From: Ariolimax columbianus
Taxonomy: Eukaryota; Mollusca; Gastropoda; Stylommatophora; Arionidae
Assembly: GCA_036924085.1 (NCBI GenBank)
Contig: JAVGWX010000005.1
Location: forward strand, 92,697,764-92,761,763
DNA: 64,000 nucleotides
Reading direction: 5' to 3'
The translations under genes and the position numbers were made by a program. Within the stretch, counting starts at the first letter, position 1. Each line of letters begins with the position of its first letter. This document shows, piece by piece, positions 44,389 through 54,349 of the stretch. Below the pieces are notes generated by a model, which did not search any database, was not told the origin of the DNA, and saw only the letters and a list, made by a program, of their open reading frames with translations.

Positions 44389-45375
44389 TTCTTCTTCTAC
44401 TTCTTCTTATTTTTATTTTGTGCTACTGTCCTTGCCATGAGGATTCGCAGAGAGACGGGGTGCGTAGATTTCTTGTTGTCGTCAAGTGGTTTGCTTGTGT
44501 AATTTCCTGAGTGTATCAGAGACACTCTCGATCCACCGACGTCTAGGTCGGCCACGTGCAAGTGGACCGGAGACCTACAAATTTTCTGGCTACAGGCTGG
44601 TCATGAGGTATTATGACTAAATGACCAAACCACTTGATTTATTGTGTGTCAATGTAGGCACTAACTGGGTTTGTCCCCACTGTCTGCCTCCTCGTGGTGC
44701 TGGTAATTCGTCCACAGATGGTATTTCCGGCTGAACTTCTCACGCAGCGTATCTCACAGCTCTGGATCTTACTCATGTGTGTTTCGATTAAGGAACTAGA
44801 TTGACCTTGGTAACACGGTGTAAGAATAAATAGTGCATTTATCAGTCTCCTCTGAGTTGAAGTAAAGATTCTATGAAGTTTTAAAATCGGTGAAATATGA
44901 TTGTGGACACTGTTCGCCTTCTGAGTTCTATGTGCGATCTCTCTGTCCACTCTGCCATCATCAGTGAACATATTACCTAGGTATTCTATCTCTCTCTCCA
45001 CTCTGCCATCATCAGTGAACATACTACCTAGGTATTTGATCTCTCTGTCCACTCTATCGTCATCAGTGAACATACTACCTAGGTATTTGATCTCTCTGTC
45101 CACTCTGTCGTCATCAGTGAACATACTACCTAGGTATTTGAACTCTCTGTATTTGAACTCCCTTACTAGCTTGATATTAATGTTACTGCTGTGGAAACTT
45201 CTCTGCGCGTGTTCACTCGATATCATCAAAGTCTCGGTCTTCTCTGTGTTGATCTTCATGTCATATTCGTTACAAGCAAAGTTGTGATAGGTTAGGTGGT
45301 GTAGGTCTTCCCCATTTCGGTAAAAGATACGCTGATCATCGGCAATCAAGAGTTCATTTAGTGAGGTATAGATAA
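44389..45375 (-). mobile_element. 5'-truncated LINE, ~990 bp, inserted in the RTE-like relic
   Basis: A 7-bp repeat AGATATC at 44382-44388 and 45376-45382 flanks the element. On minus it begins NELLIADDQRIFYRNGEDLH, which holds the RT catalytic ADD box. KINTEKTETLMI and KYLGSMFTDD follow, then RRLINALFI, CEIRCVRSSAGNTI and, after one stop, IKWFGHL and HDQPVAR. It ends in an AAG-rich tail (44389-44420 on plus). The open frame 44639-45349 covers 236 codons, and its tandem units add about 51 codons. The family has no RNase H visible here. Confidence 0.85.
44941..45150. repeat. 51-bp minisatellite, 4 copies, in frame within LINE
   Basis: The unit contains CCACTCTGCCATCATCAGTG and AACATACTACCTAGGTATTTG, spaced 51 bases (44947, 44998 and onwards). 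On minus it repeats the 17-residue block EIKYLGSMFTDDDRVDR. The LINE family has this block once. Confidence 0.95.
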
Positions 45376-45880
45376 AGATATCAAATTAAAAACACAGAAG
45401 GCGAGAACGACTTTCATTGCATTTGGGATTTTGTAAAAATCGAACTCCACGACAATGGAAACAGTCAACTCAATTGTCAAGGTCGTTCTATGGTATGGCT
45501 CTGTAACGTGGGTAACAACTACATAGTAAATGGTTCAGTGGACGCCTGGGCCAGAGAGAGAGAGAGATGGGTTTCAATGGTATGATCAAGTCACTAGTAT
45601 GGAATTGTGGGGAAAGACACTGACAGGTGTCGAGGGGACTGGAGGGAGGAAAATGTGCTGGGGTTGGATAGAAAAGAGCAGCGTTAGACAGTCTATTTTT
45701 TGGACACCCAAAAGCAAGAGACGTAAAGGTTCAAACAGATTGAGAATAGAGCTTGCGACACATATAACGGCTGCAGGGAAGACAGGGCTGGGAAAGGTAA
45801 CGCGGAACAGGAGGACTTGGAAATCATATGATGGAGACTCATGTTCTACAGGGAACTGAACTGATTTGATTGATTTGTTT
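45376..45880 (+). mobile_element. RTE-like LINE relic, right piece
   Basis: DIKLKTQKARTTFIAFG ('DVKxRIGKARxAFxxLK'), then VLWYGSVTWVTTT ('VLLYGSETWRTTT'), QWYDQVTSMELWGKT, SIFWTPKSKRRKGSN ('ALxWNPQGKRKRGRP') and LGKVTRNRRTWKSYDGDSC ('AxNRxxWRxxVxxLC'). It continues the relic begun at 43720 up to its natural end. The RT frame lines up across the two insertions when one copy of each target duplication is removed. Confidence 0.78.
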
Positions 45881-45959
45881 GAGCCTATCAGGCGGAATAA
45901 GATGTGCCTTAGGAACATTAGACACGTGAAAGGCTAGTCTAACCTCTACAAAATATAAG

Positions 45960-46270
45960 GTATGGCCTGTTGTTGATACCTTTTATGGTAGCAGGTTACG
46001 GTAGCTCTGCTTCTACCCAGAGGTTTGCTTGACAAATTGGACCAAATTCCATCTGGATGTAGTGTAATGCGATATTCCTCAGTAAACTCTCCAAATTGTA
46101 ATGTCGATCCCCGGTCTGGTTGCCAGACTGCTGTGGCGTAGTGTGTGTCCAGATAGACGCCCTTGGAAATCAGATGTGAACTTGATCAGTGTGTTTCACC
46201 TGACCCTAGTGTTAGTCTCATCTCCCCTCTAGTATGTCGTACAAATGCCACTAAGGAACTATAGGGCATG
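45960..46270. repeat. Dispersed repeat E, copy 2
   Basis: Matches blocks of 34910-35460 in order (see that entry). The element type is unknown. Confidence 0.45.
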
Positions 46271-46709
46271 GGCAACATCAAATGATGGCTTCTGAACGGT
46301 ATGGTAGAAGACGAGTCACTCGCTCACAAGTTGTGAGCGTGCGTTCTCCGTATTATGTAAACCTTACATTCAGTCAGGGGGATAACGTACCCTATGCCAT
46401 GAAGCCAAAACCTATTTCAATTGATTCCGGTATCTTTCCATGGAATAGCCAGTTGGACAAAAGGCGTCGCTTAGTTAATTTCTTAATCTCATTAGTGGAC
46501 GCTTATAGTTGCAGAGCCACCATATCGTTCACTATGTGTATCCGTCTGTTGTCAAGGAAACGTACCATCTGAATTTCTTATCAACGCAATATCTCTGAAC
46601 ATGAATATGTATGTGTGTAAGTATATATGTGCTAAAGAGTACACATATTCGTGCGTGGGTTCGGCATGCGTTTCTATATTTGTTGTTGTACGTCATTGTT
46701 CTTAAGGGA
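46271..46709. other. No recognised gene
   Basis: The plus open frame 46282-46572 (96 codons) has normal amino-acid composition but no known motif and no supporting context. Confidence 0.35.
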
Positions 46710-46798
46710 TTTTAATGTGTATGTGTGTTTGTGCATGTGTGTATATGTGTGTGTGTGCGTGTGTGTGTGTGAGTGTGAGAGAGAGAGAGAGAGAGATG
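46710..46798. repeat. (GT)n-(GA)n microsatellite
   Basis: Imperfect GT from 46713 to about 46775, then GA to 46795. Confidence 0.95.
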
Positions 46799-47149
46799 TT
46801 AAACCTCACCAACTATATTCTTCCTCCTCTTGTGATGGTGTTAACGTTGTTTGGAGTGTCTCTTCAGATCCGGACAGTTTCTAGTCTAGTGTTGATTCGC
46901 TGGAACAGCGTATCTTCCTTTATGAACGGGCCGTTCAGAGAACATTCTTGTAGTACGTACCCAGCAATGTGTACATTTAATCCAAGACGCTGAAGCAGGC
47001 AGTCGAATCCTGTACATGTGTGTTTTTTTCAACCTGTAGTGCATTGTCCTGAGAATTAACGCAAATATGATTTAATCGTCATCTTCTTCGCTATCGTCCA
47101 CTCTCAAATAATCACATCTACATCCCTCACAAACTCGGTGGTTTAAGTT
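46799..47149. other. No gene seen
   Basis: Nothing recognisable. Confidence 0.5.
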
Positions 47150-47583
47150 TTGGCGAGGTCCATGCTGTCACTCAGCTCTTCTCGTGAAGTCGTCAAGCAT
47201 GGAGAACATGTCAAACCGTTTGTTCTCTCCACATTGGAAATTGTATGGGTGGCAAAATTCGAATTTATTCAACAAATGATTGCTGAAACACCAATGACCT
47301 GTTGGCAGAATGGTGTGACTTGATCTCTTCTTGGCAAGGAGCTGTACGCTTCTGTTGGTAAGGTGTGTCCTCTGTGCCATTTGTCTTCCCATTACATTGT
47401 TCTCATTGTCTTTATTTCTCGCATGTAGCCCTGTCTTCAGTTTAGGTTACTCTTCCTCCCTCTTTGGCTAGTCTATCTGCCTCCTCCTTTACATGCATCA
47501 CATAGTGTGCAGGAATTCACTGAATGTTGACTGTTGAAATTGGTGATGGTATTTACGAGAGCCTCAGACAAACTGTCCACATA

Positions 47584-47584
47584 G

Positions 47585-47628
<44 letters not shown>
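47584..47628. repeat. (GTT)15 microsatellite in RNase H relic
   Basis: Fifteen perfect GTT triplets. On minus they encode 15 Asn inside the RNase H frame (GNNN...NYVDSLS). Confidence 0.97.
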
Positions 47629-47726
47629 ACCGAAGGTCATAATGGGTGTCAAGGAATGTGTCCGAAAAACCATCTTGTTTCTTTCATGATCCATGTCTTC
47701 CACAATACATTTTGTAGCTGCTATTA

Positions 47727-48307
47727 GTGCCTCCGCCTCAGCCGTCTTTAGTGCCTCAGCCTTGTCTGCTATTAGCGCCTCTGTCTCAGCAGTTTTTAGT
47801 GCCTCAGCCGTTATTAGTGCCTCGGCCTAAGCTGGTCTTAGTGCCTCAGCCGTTATTAGTGCCTCGGCCTAAGCTGGTCTTAGTGCTTCAGTCTCAGCTG
47901 TTATTAGTGCCTCAGCCTTAACTGCTGTAAGTTCCTTAGTCTCAGCTGTTCTTAATCCCGTCCCTCAGCCTCAGCTGTTCTAAGTGCCTCAGCTGTTATT
48001 AGTGCCTCAGTCTCAACTGCTGTTAGTGCCTCAGTCTCTTCTGTTCTTAATGCCTCAGTCTCAGCCACTCTTAGTGCCTCAGCCTCAGCTGTTATTAGTG
48101 GCTCAGTCTCTTCTGTTCTTAATGCCTCAGTCTCAGCCACTCTTAGTGCCTCAGCCTCAGCTGTTATTAGTGCCTCAGTCTCTTCTGTTTTTAGTGTCTC
48201 AGTCTCAGCCATTCTTAGTGCCTCAACCTCAGCCGTTCTTAGTGCCTCAGACTCAACTCTTCTTAGTGCCTCAGCCTCAGCTGTTCTTAGTGCCTCAGCC
48301 TCAACTC
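47727..48307. repeat. 24-bp minisatellite (8 codons), ~24 copies, in RNase H coding
   Basis: The unit is AGTGCCTCAGCCTCAGCTGT plus TATT, encoding variants of EALRTAEA on minus. From about 47985 to 48220 three units form a 72-bp higher-order repeat. The array is the catalytic-Glu segment of the LINE RNase H expanded in frame. Confidence 0.93.
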
Positions 48308-48310
48308 TGA

Positions 48311-48619
48311 GATGTTTGAGAATTGGTTACTGAGCATAGAGATTTGCATTTCATGTCCATTATTTAATGTTAAGTCTTTCTCCCTACCCAGGCCTCACCC
48401 CCGCCCAATCTATTTTTCTAAGCGCTTGTTGCTGTGCATAAGCGGGTTCATTCTGTCGGCGGGTATGTCTGTTGAATATATTTCAAGGGTATATATTTTC
48501 TGTCCGTATATATTTGGATGCATGTTTTTTGGCATGTTGCCTATACACTCTGCCAATCCTGTTCTTCTCTTAAGTGTGGGACTTGTCATTAGGGGGGTCT
48601 GTCTTTATCTGTGCAAGGT
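48311..48619. other. No gene seen
   Basis: May include a decayed extension of the neighbouring LINE relic, but no motif is clear. Confidence 0.4.
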
Positions 48620-49110
48620 CTGACGTTTGAATGTGAATGCCATTTGTAGTTCTCAGCAATCTCGTCTGTCAGTCATGGGTTGCAGCTTTATGATTTTCTT
48701 CGTTTCTTTTATTGGGGCTGTTTCAGAGATGTTGTAATAATTCTTTCTACCTGGTTTTTAATTTTGGCTGGGTTTGTTTTTTTCAAAGTTGTGTTTCGAA
48801 GCTGTTGCCCAGACAGTCATTCCGTATTTTAAAATTGGACTAAGATTACCCGTGAACAGGAATTTCAATATTTGATGGATTGCATCTCGTGTAATTCCAA
48901 ATAATTTGTCTTTGATTATAGGAATCTGTTGTTTGACTCGTTTATATTTCTCCACATGAATCTGTTGTTTGACTCGTTTATATTTCTCTACATGAATCTG
49001 TTGTTTGACTCGTTTATATTTATCTACATAAATATGTTGTTTGACTCGTTTATATTTATCTACATAAATATGTTGTTTGACTCGTTTATATTTATCTACA
49101 TAAATCTGCC
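48620..49110 (-). mobile_element. LINE post-RT relic with 36-bp amplification
   Basis: On minus: repeated KQQIHVEKYKRV, then IKDKLFGITRDA, FLFTGNLSPILKYGMTVWAT and KHNFEKNKPSQN, with LQPMTDRRDC after frameshifts. The family pattern is 'KQQIxxAExxAKRRLxxMKKL...LYTGxVRPVLEYGMxxWGT...NFDKxxxxQN...LQxMEDRRDxK'. The match in order is convincing, and the clade is not decided. Confidence 0.75.
48925..49108. repeat. 36-bp minisatellite, 5 copies
   Basis: The unit contains TCTGTTGTTTGACTCGTTTA and TATTTATCTACATAAA, spaced 36 bases (48961, 48997 and onwards). It codes in frame for the 12-residue block VKQQIHVEKYKR of the adjoining LINE. Confidence 0.95.
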
Positions 49111-49204
49111 ACACAATACCATTCCTAGTTATGTGGGCTCCATTTGTTCTGGTAATTCGTGCCCATTTAGTTTCAGTGTAATGTAGGTTGCTTTGCTTGA
49201 AAGT

Positions 49205-49436
49205 TTATAAATTGTGTATTTTCAAAAATTAATTAACTAATATATCAATTATTAAACCATTCTATCAATTACTTAATCTCGATATCAATTATTGAACTAT
49301 AATTGTTAATGAACACCTCAATCAATGAATAAATGTATGTACTAATTCATTAACGAGACTATTAATGAATGGACGACTCTAGTAATAACTGAACGACTTT
49401 ATTAATTAATTAGCGTCTCTATCAATTATAAATGAC
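49205..49436. repeat. Degenerate AT-rich ~20-24-bp array, left block
   Basis: Phrases such as CTATCAATTATTGAAC and ATTAATGAACACCTC recur irregularly. The same repeat type resumes at 50284 beyond a LINE relic. Confidence 0.8.
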
Positions 49437-50283
49437 GAAGAATCGAGAATTCTGGTGGAGTGCACGACGACCTCCTCACAACAATTACAAGACAAAAGCT
49501 GACTTGCTATGGCCACGTCTCGTGGTCTATGGGCCTTGCAAATACGGTATTATTTGTTTCTTAAAGGTCTGCCTCTGTATTTTACTGGTGGAGGCATGGC
49601 CCTTTGCCCCACAGACCACAGCCGTTTGTTCGATATCAGGACACATTAACCCGTGTCTGGATGTGTGTGTGTATCTGCGGTACAATAAAAGTGTTTCATG
49701 TCACGTGATGGCTCTCTCGCATATCCTGCCATATCTGCAATACTTAAAAAAAAATTACTATTAAAGGCTTAACTGATACTTGCTGGGGCACGCCCTTTTC
49801 TCACATGACCGTAGTCTTTTAGGCGATATCAGGGCGTATTAACCAGTGCTTGGATGCATGTGTGTGTCTGTATATACGTATGACAGGGCGATCTCAGTGG
49901 TCAATCCCAACTAAGGTGCAATGAAAGGGCCTCACCCTGAGTGCGCGTGTTAATGTGTGTGTGTATGTGTGTGTGTATATGTGTGTGTGTATGTGTGTGT
50001 GTGTATGTGTGTGTGTGTATGTGTGTGTGTGTGTATGTGTGTGTGTGTGTGTGTGTATGAAAGGTTATAAACCTTTATACGATACTACATAACACAGTAC
50101 ACTGCAAGCGAAGAAAAGGCCGTCCGAGAAAACGATAGGCAGACGATATCCTGAATGGACTAGCCTACGATCGAAGAGAGCACAAGTAGCAACCGCAGAC
50201 AGAGAGGGATGGCAGAGGAGTGTGGTGGTGTCAGTGGAGGTTGCCCCTACGATCTCAAGAGGTCGCGGTTGAACTGAACTGAC
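49437..50283 (+). mobile_element. LINE 3' relic inserted in AT-rich array
   Basis: A 7-bp repeat AAATGAC at 49430-49436 and 50284-50290 flanks the element. The translation gives LLTTITRQKLTCYGHVSWS ('LLxxVKRRKLxWYGHVxRS') at 49470-49530. After a non-coding interval come KRRKGRPRKR and ADDI, then EWTSLRSKRAQVATADREGW and QRSVVVSVEVAP ('DNIxEWTGLxxxxxQRAxxDRExWRxLVxxSSVVP'). The tail is TGAAC-type (50270-50282). The middle (about 49556-50105) is foreign. Confidence 0.75.
49556..50105. repeat. Secondary insert in LINE relic: duplicated block and (GT)n
   Basis: About 49588-49680 and 49782-49875 are diverged copies of one another: CCCTTTGCCCCACAGACCAC / CCCTTTTCTCACATGACCG, then CGATATCAGGxCxxATTAAC and TGGATG.GTGTGTGT. 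An ATGTGTGTGTG-type microsatellite fills 49945-50057. The element type is unknown. Confidence 0.6.
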
Positions 50284-50620
50284 AAATGACTGAACACCTC
50301 TAACAATTAATGATCACTTATACGAATCAATGAACACCTCTATCAATGTATTAACGCCATTATCCATCTGGTAACAACAACTCTATCGATATAAGAAGAC
50401 ATCTAACAATTAATAAGCACCTCTATCGATTAATGAACCCTTATATCAATTAATCATAGCCACTGGAAGACCACTAACAATTCTACCGATTACAGACTTT
50501 TAAAAATTAATGACCACGTCTGTCGATTAATGCATGCTTCTATCAATTAATTAACGCCTCTAACAGTCAAGAAACACCTCTAGCGGGGAAGGAAGACCTC
50601 TAACAATTAATGAGGGCCTG
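50284..50620. repeat. Degenerate AT-rich ~20-24-bp array, right block
   Basis: Same phrases as 49205-49436 (ACACCTCTAACAATTAATGA, CTATCAATTAATTAACGCC). It formed a single array before the LINE insertion. Confidence 0.8.
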
Positions 50621-51594
50621 TGGTAGTGTGGAAATCATGGAACGCCACTACAGAATGACGGACAGATTATTCACCCAATGGCACCGCCGTGACACACGAT
50701 ATCAGGACTCGTGACCGACGGTCAGCGCACGTGCAGTGCCCTCGCAAGTCTCGCGACATAGCTTACTCCCTCTAGGAGGCCAGGTCTAGCGCGTGATCCT
50801 GCTCGCCGGAGGCGTGTACGTGGCACGTGAGGGTTTTATCGTTTCTCAGAGAACACCAGTTAAGATACATTCTTGTAATGCACCAACCCACACATCTCTT
50901 GACTACCTTCAAGTGATGGTTGATCTCATGGCGTTTTGGGGCGTACGGAGAGTTACGCATTGATTGATTTTATACCAACCATCTTTTTTTTCTTCGTGTT
51001 ATTGTTTTTTTAAAAATTATCTACCTCTTCCTCTTTTTCATCAATCTGCTCATCGCTGTGTTTTTAATCTAATATATTTCTTTTTCTAAATCTTTTACTT
51101 CTTTTTCCTTTGCGAATTCTTCCCCCTATTCATCTTTTTTTTTCAACGTCTACTTCAACTTCATCATCACCGTTTTCTTCAACCTTCTCCTTCTCCTTCA
51201 CTTATACTTCTTCTAGTTGATCTTCGCCTTATGCTTCTGTTCTTTTTTTCATCATGATATTCTTCTTCTTTTTTTTCTTTTTTACTCCATCCTTTTTCTG
51301 TTAATTGATCTAAAGCTTCCTCTTCTAATTGTATTTTTTAAATCTAATTTTTCTAATTTATAGCAATTAATCAAAAGTTATTAGTTTTCTTCTTTTTAAC
51401 ATCCTTCCCGTTTTACTTCTTTTTCACCAACTGACATGGACAATGTCTTTGATGCTATCTTTGATAAGGACACAACGTCAAATTAAGATGTTCATTTGTT
51501 CGCCTTGTTAATTCAAGTAATGCATGCGACAACCACTGCATGTATTCTCTTTACAAGAAGTATTTGTAGTGGTTGTTTTCTTAGCAATGGCTTA
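50621..51594. other. No gene seen; T/CTT-rich tract
   Basis: 50975-51440 is strongly T- and CTT-rich. The minus-strand open frame 50772-50960 has no recognisable domain. Confidence 0.5.
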
Positions 51595-52110
51595 ACGTGA
51601 TGAAGTTGCTAGCCACATGCAAAACCCAGTTAAATTGTTTTTTCAACCTGCTTGAAGGGTTACAGTGGTCCTATTCCTTGAAACCCTTGCACAAATCCCG
51701 ATGTTTTAATAATTCAATCGACCTACCTATATATTTTATTTCCATCCCTCTTGAGCACAAGTCCTCAATTAATACACGCCAAGTCTTCCTGTCCTCAACC
51801 ACCCCTTCCTGCTCTGTCCACGCTTTGCCTGCTTCCTTTATGCTTATATCGAGCTCTCTCCTCCTTGGATTTTTTGGTATGCCTCTGCGTCTCTAGCCTT
51901 GGGGATTCCAGTACATTGACTGTCTTGCAACCCTATCCACGTATCCACTTATTGTCATCATGTTTTCCAATGGTTTGTTCTAGATTAATGATCTTATCAT
52001 ACTATTTCAATCTCTTAATTCTGCATAGGAATGTACTTTTTTCGTTGAAGCTTTTTGTTGTTCTCCGTGATTCGGAGTCATACAGAAGAACTAACGAATT
52101 GTGTTTTTGT
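51595..52110 (-). mobile_element. RTE-like LINE C-terminal relic
   Basis: On minus: LVLLYDSESRRTTKSFNEKS ('VLLYGSESWRTTxxxxxK'), then ARQSMYWNPQG ('RQALxWNPQG'), RRRGIPKNPRRRELDISIKE and AGKAWTE, then VVEDRKTWRVLIEDLCSRG. Frameshifts are present. The 3' flank down to 51596 contains GTTGCTAGCCACATGCA on plus, shared with 11490 and loosely with 58685. Confidence 0.82.
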
Positions 52111-52257
52111 GTTTTACATTTTTTGATTTCCTTAAGTTACATAAAATGAAAACTTTTTTTTCTTTCTTTTTTCGCATTTTTAGCTTGATGTCTTTAGCAA
52201 TTCAATAATTATTTAGATAAGTTAAAAATAACCGGTCATCAAAGAATTATGTCAATT

Positions 52258-53160
52258 AGACACATCATTCATCTCTTGTCAGCGCTGGCGGTCGGTGCTA
52301 TTGACTGACAAGGTCCAGAATCTGAACGGCGAATTGACACCATTCTCAACTGTCCGTCCATCATCAGCGAACAGGCCATAGATCGTTTGCCTAGAATTGT
52401 TATTAACCAAGAGCTTGACCTCGAGCCCAGCGAGACTGAGATCAGAAACACGATCAGCTGCATGTCCGAAGGTAATACTTCCAGGACAGATTCCCTCCCT
52501 GCTGAAACTTACCAAGCAGCCGGTTCTGATCTTCTACAGGAACTGACTACACTCTTTCGATGTTTAATGGAAGTCGAGAAAGTTTCACAGAAGATGAAAT
52601 ATGCCGCAAGTGTACACCTGTACAAGCAAAAAGGCATCTGTCAATCGTGTAACAAAAACATCATCGTCTCCTTGTTGTCCATTGCGGGCAAACTAGCTGC
52701 TCATCCACCTAACTAGTCACATTGAGAAGGGTCTACTTCCATAGAGTCAGTGTGACTTCCATGGGGGTCGTGGGACGGTTGACATGATGCATGCAACACG
52801 TCATATATGCAGCGCGTTAAGTCCAGGGGAAATGCCAAGAACAAGATTATGACCTGTATACAGTTTGTGGTAACCTGACCATAGCAATTGACACCATTAG
52901 TACGGAAGCACTCTGGTCAATCATGGGAACGTTTGATTGTCCCGAGAAATTTATTGCGCTTGTCCATCAGTTTACTGATGACACGAGTACTGCAGGAAGG
53001 AGACTTGTCTGTAAGCCTTCCCAGTCGCCAGCGGTGTCAAACAAGGCTTTGTGCTGGCACTGATTTGCATGGTTTTTACGGCAATGTATTTTCATATTGT
53101 AGATGCTCTGCTACTGGCATGCATTTCAGGTATAGAATAGAAAGAGAGGTTTAACATCGG
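52258..53160 (+). mobile_element. LINE RT-region relic
   Basis: SIISEQAIDRLPRIVINQEL, EIRNTISCMSEGNTSRTDSL and PAETYQAAGSDLLQELTTLF match a LINE linker and RT start ('AINRLPQxxxNxxLDxxPSxxExxxAIxxxSxGKAPGxDxIPAExYKxGG'). VHLYKQKG and LLSIAGKLAAH follow ('IVHLYKRKG...LLSIAGKILAR'). LPWGSWDG corresponds to 'CGFRxxRGTVDM', and the relic reaches MHFRYRIERE. The catalytic box is not reached, so the copy is truncated at both ends. Confidence 0.82.
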
Positions 53161-54349
53161 GACATGGGACATATGGCGCAGTTACCACGCAAGGACAGAA
53201 ACAAAGCAAAACTCAAACTACGACAACAAATCTCTAAGTCAGGGACAAAGAACACAAATAATGATGGAGCTGTGTCCGTACCGTGTATTAAATATAGTTT
53301 TTTGTCCCAGTGCAATAACTGAAGCATACTTTTCTATATTTCATAACTTTTGATTTTCAGTACAGTCGCAGCTTCGCTGTATTTACTCCTAACCTCGTGG
53401 AATGGTAGCGCATCAAAGGTATAATCGTCAGACATTCCTAAGGACAGAAATATACTAGATAATGATCAACTACCTTGCTCGACAAGATAGATGACGATGA
53501 CAGTGATGTGATAGTGGAAACCACCTATTTCTAACAATGGAAGCCCTATAGCTCATCTTGTTCGGCGTTAAAGTCCTTGTGACATCGAGAGCTCTCATTC
53601 TTCGCCAAGTTGGATTTTTGTACACTTTACTAAAATCATCACTTCAAGAGAGTTCCATTTTTTTATGATTGCTTTCAGGAAATATTGAGTTTTGGGGTTT
53701 TTTTTAGGAACGCTTTTGTCAGGAAATATGTAGTACCATTGGGGTAGGGTTACAGCTCGTAAGTGCTCACCAAGTTAGTTTGTGGCAGACATGGTCAAAG
53801 ACGTAGCCCTAGTTATGAATGTTTGAAAGAGCTCTCATAAAATTGAGTTTGAAATTGTTAATCCTGCAATTTCTTGCTTGTTTTTATGGTTTATTTCTGA
53901 TATTTGAAATGCTAATTTAATATAACACTGGTGTCCTGCGTGCTTCGAAGTCTTTGAAAGTGTAACTGTCAAGCTGGGTCAGAGATGGTTAGAGAGCCGT
54001 CAGCACATGTAAAGCCCCCCCCCCCCCTGCTCCCATCACACCAACCCCCTCCACCTCCGCCTCCGCCTTCCTCCTCTCCAATTAGTGGTCTCGTAAAACA
54101 TATAATCAAATTAGATGTAAACAATTATTTATAATTCCAATGTTTCTCGATCTCCTTTTTATTTTTATTTTTCTTCTTCTTTTTCTTCTTCCTTTACTTC
54201 TTCTTCCTCTTATTCGTTTTCGTCTCACAAAGAAAACAAGGTATTCACTCCTCTTTACAAGGAATTGTTTCTATAGCTATATTTTAAACCTAGAATGCCA
54301 CTTCACAAGCTTTTCTTTGAACTATGAGTTGCAGAGGCGTCTACATTAA
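53161..54349. other. No gene seen
   Basis: A C-run at 54015-54027 begins a C/CTCC-rich patch, and CTT-rich DNA lies at 54150-54230. 53181-53260 is CA-rich. Nothing coding is recognisable. Confidence 0.5.

Larger units (their letters stand above)
47150..48310 (-). mobile_element. LINE RNase H-domain relic with two internal expansions
   Basis: On minus the order is: repeated AEAEALRT blocks (the catalytic-Glu segment), IAATKCIVEDMDHERNKMVF (matching 'AxxxIVEDxDHxxxKVVFLTDS'), a poly-Asn run, VDSLSEALVNTI, then IPAHYVMHVKEEADRLAKEGG ('WIPAHxGVxGNEEADRLAKEGG', where the last catalytic Asp remains). Further down come RRDQVTPFC and NKFEF, the conserved segment after RNase H. The middle Asp position reads His (FRTHSL instead of FLTDSL) and the Trp before IPAH is a stop. 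It is related to 26110-27450. Confidence 0.78.

Noticed and set aside
44639..45349. Host gene of 236 codons
   Set aside because: Contains the LINE RT ADD box, LINE C-terminal motifs, target duplications and tail; it is a truncated retrotransposon.
46282..46572. 96-codon frame of normal composition as a host exon
   Set aside because: No motif, splice context or homologue I can name; left as unrecognised rather than called.
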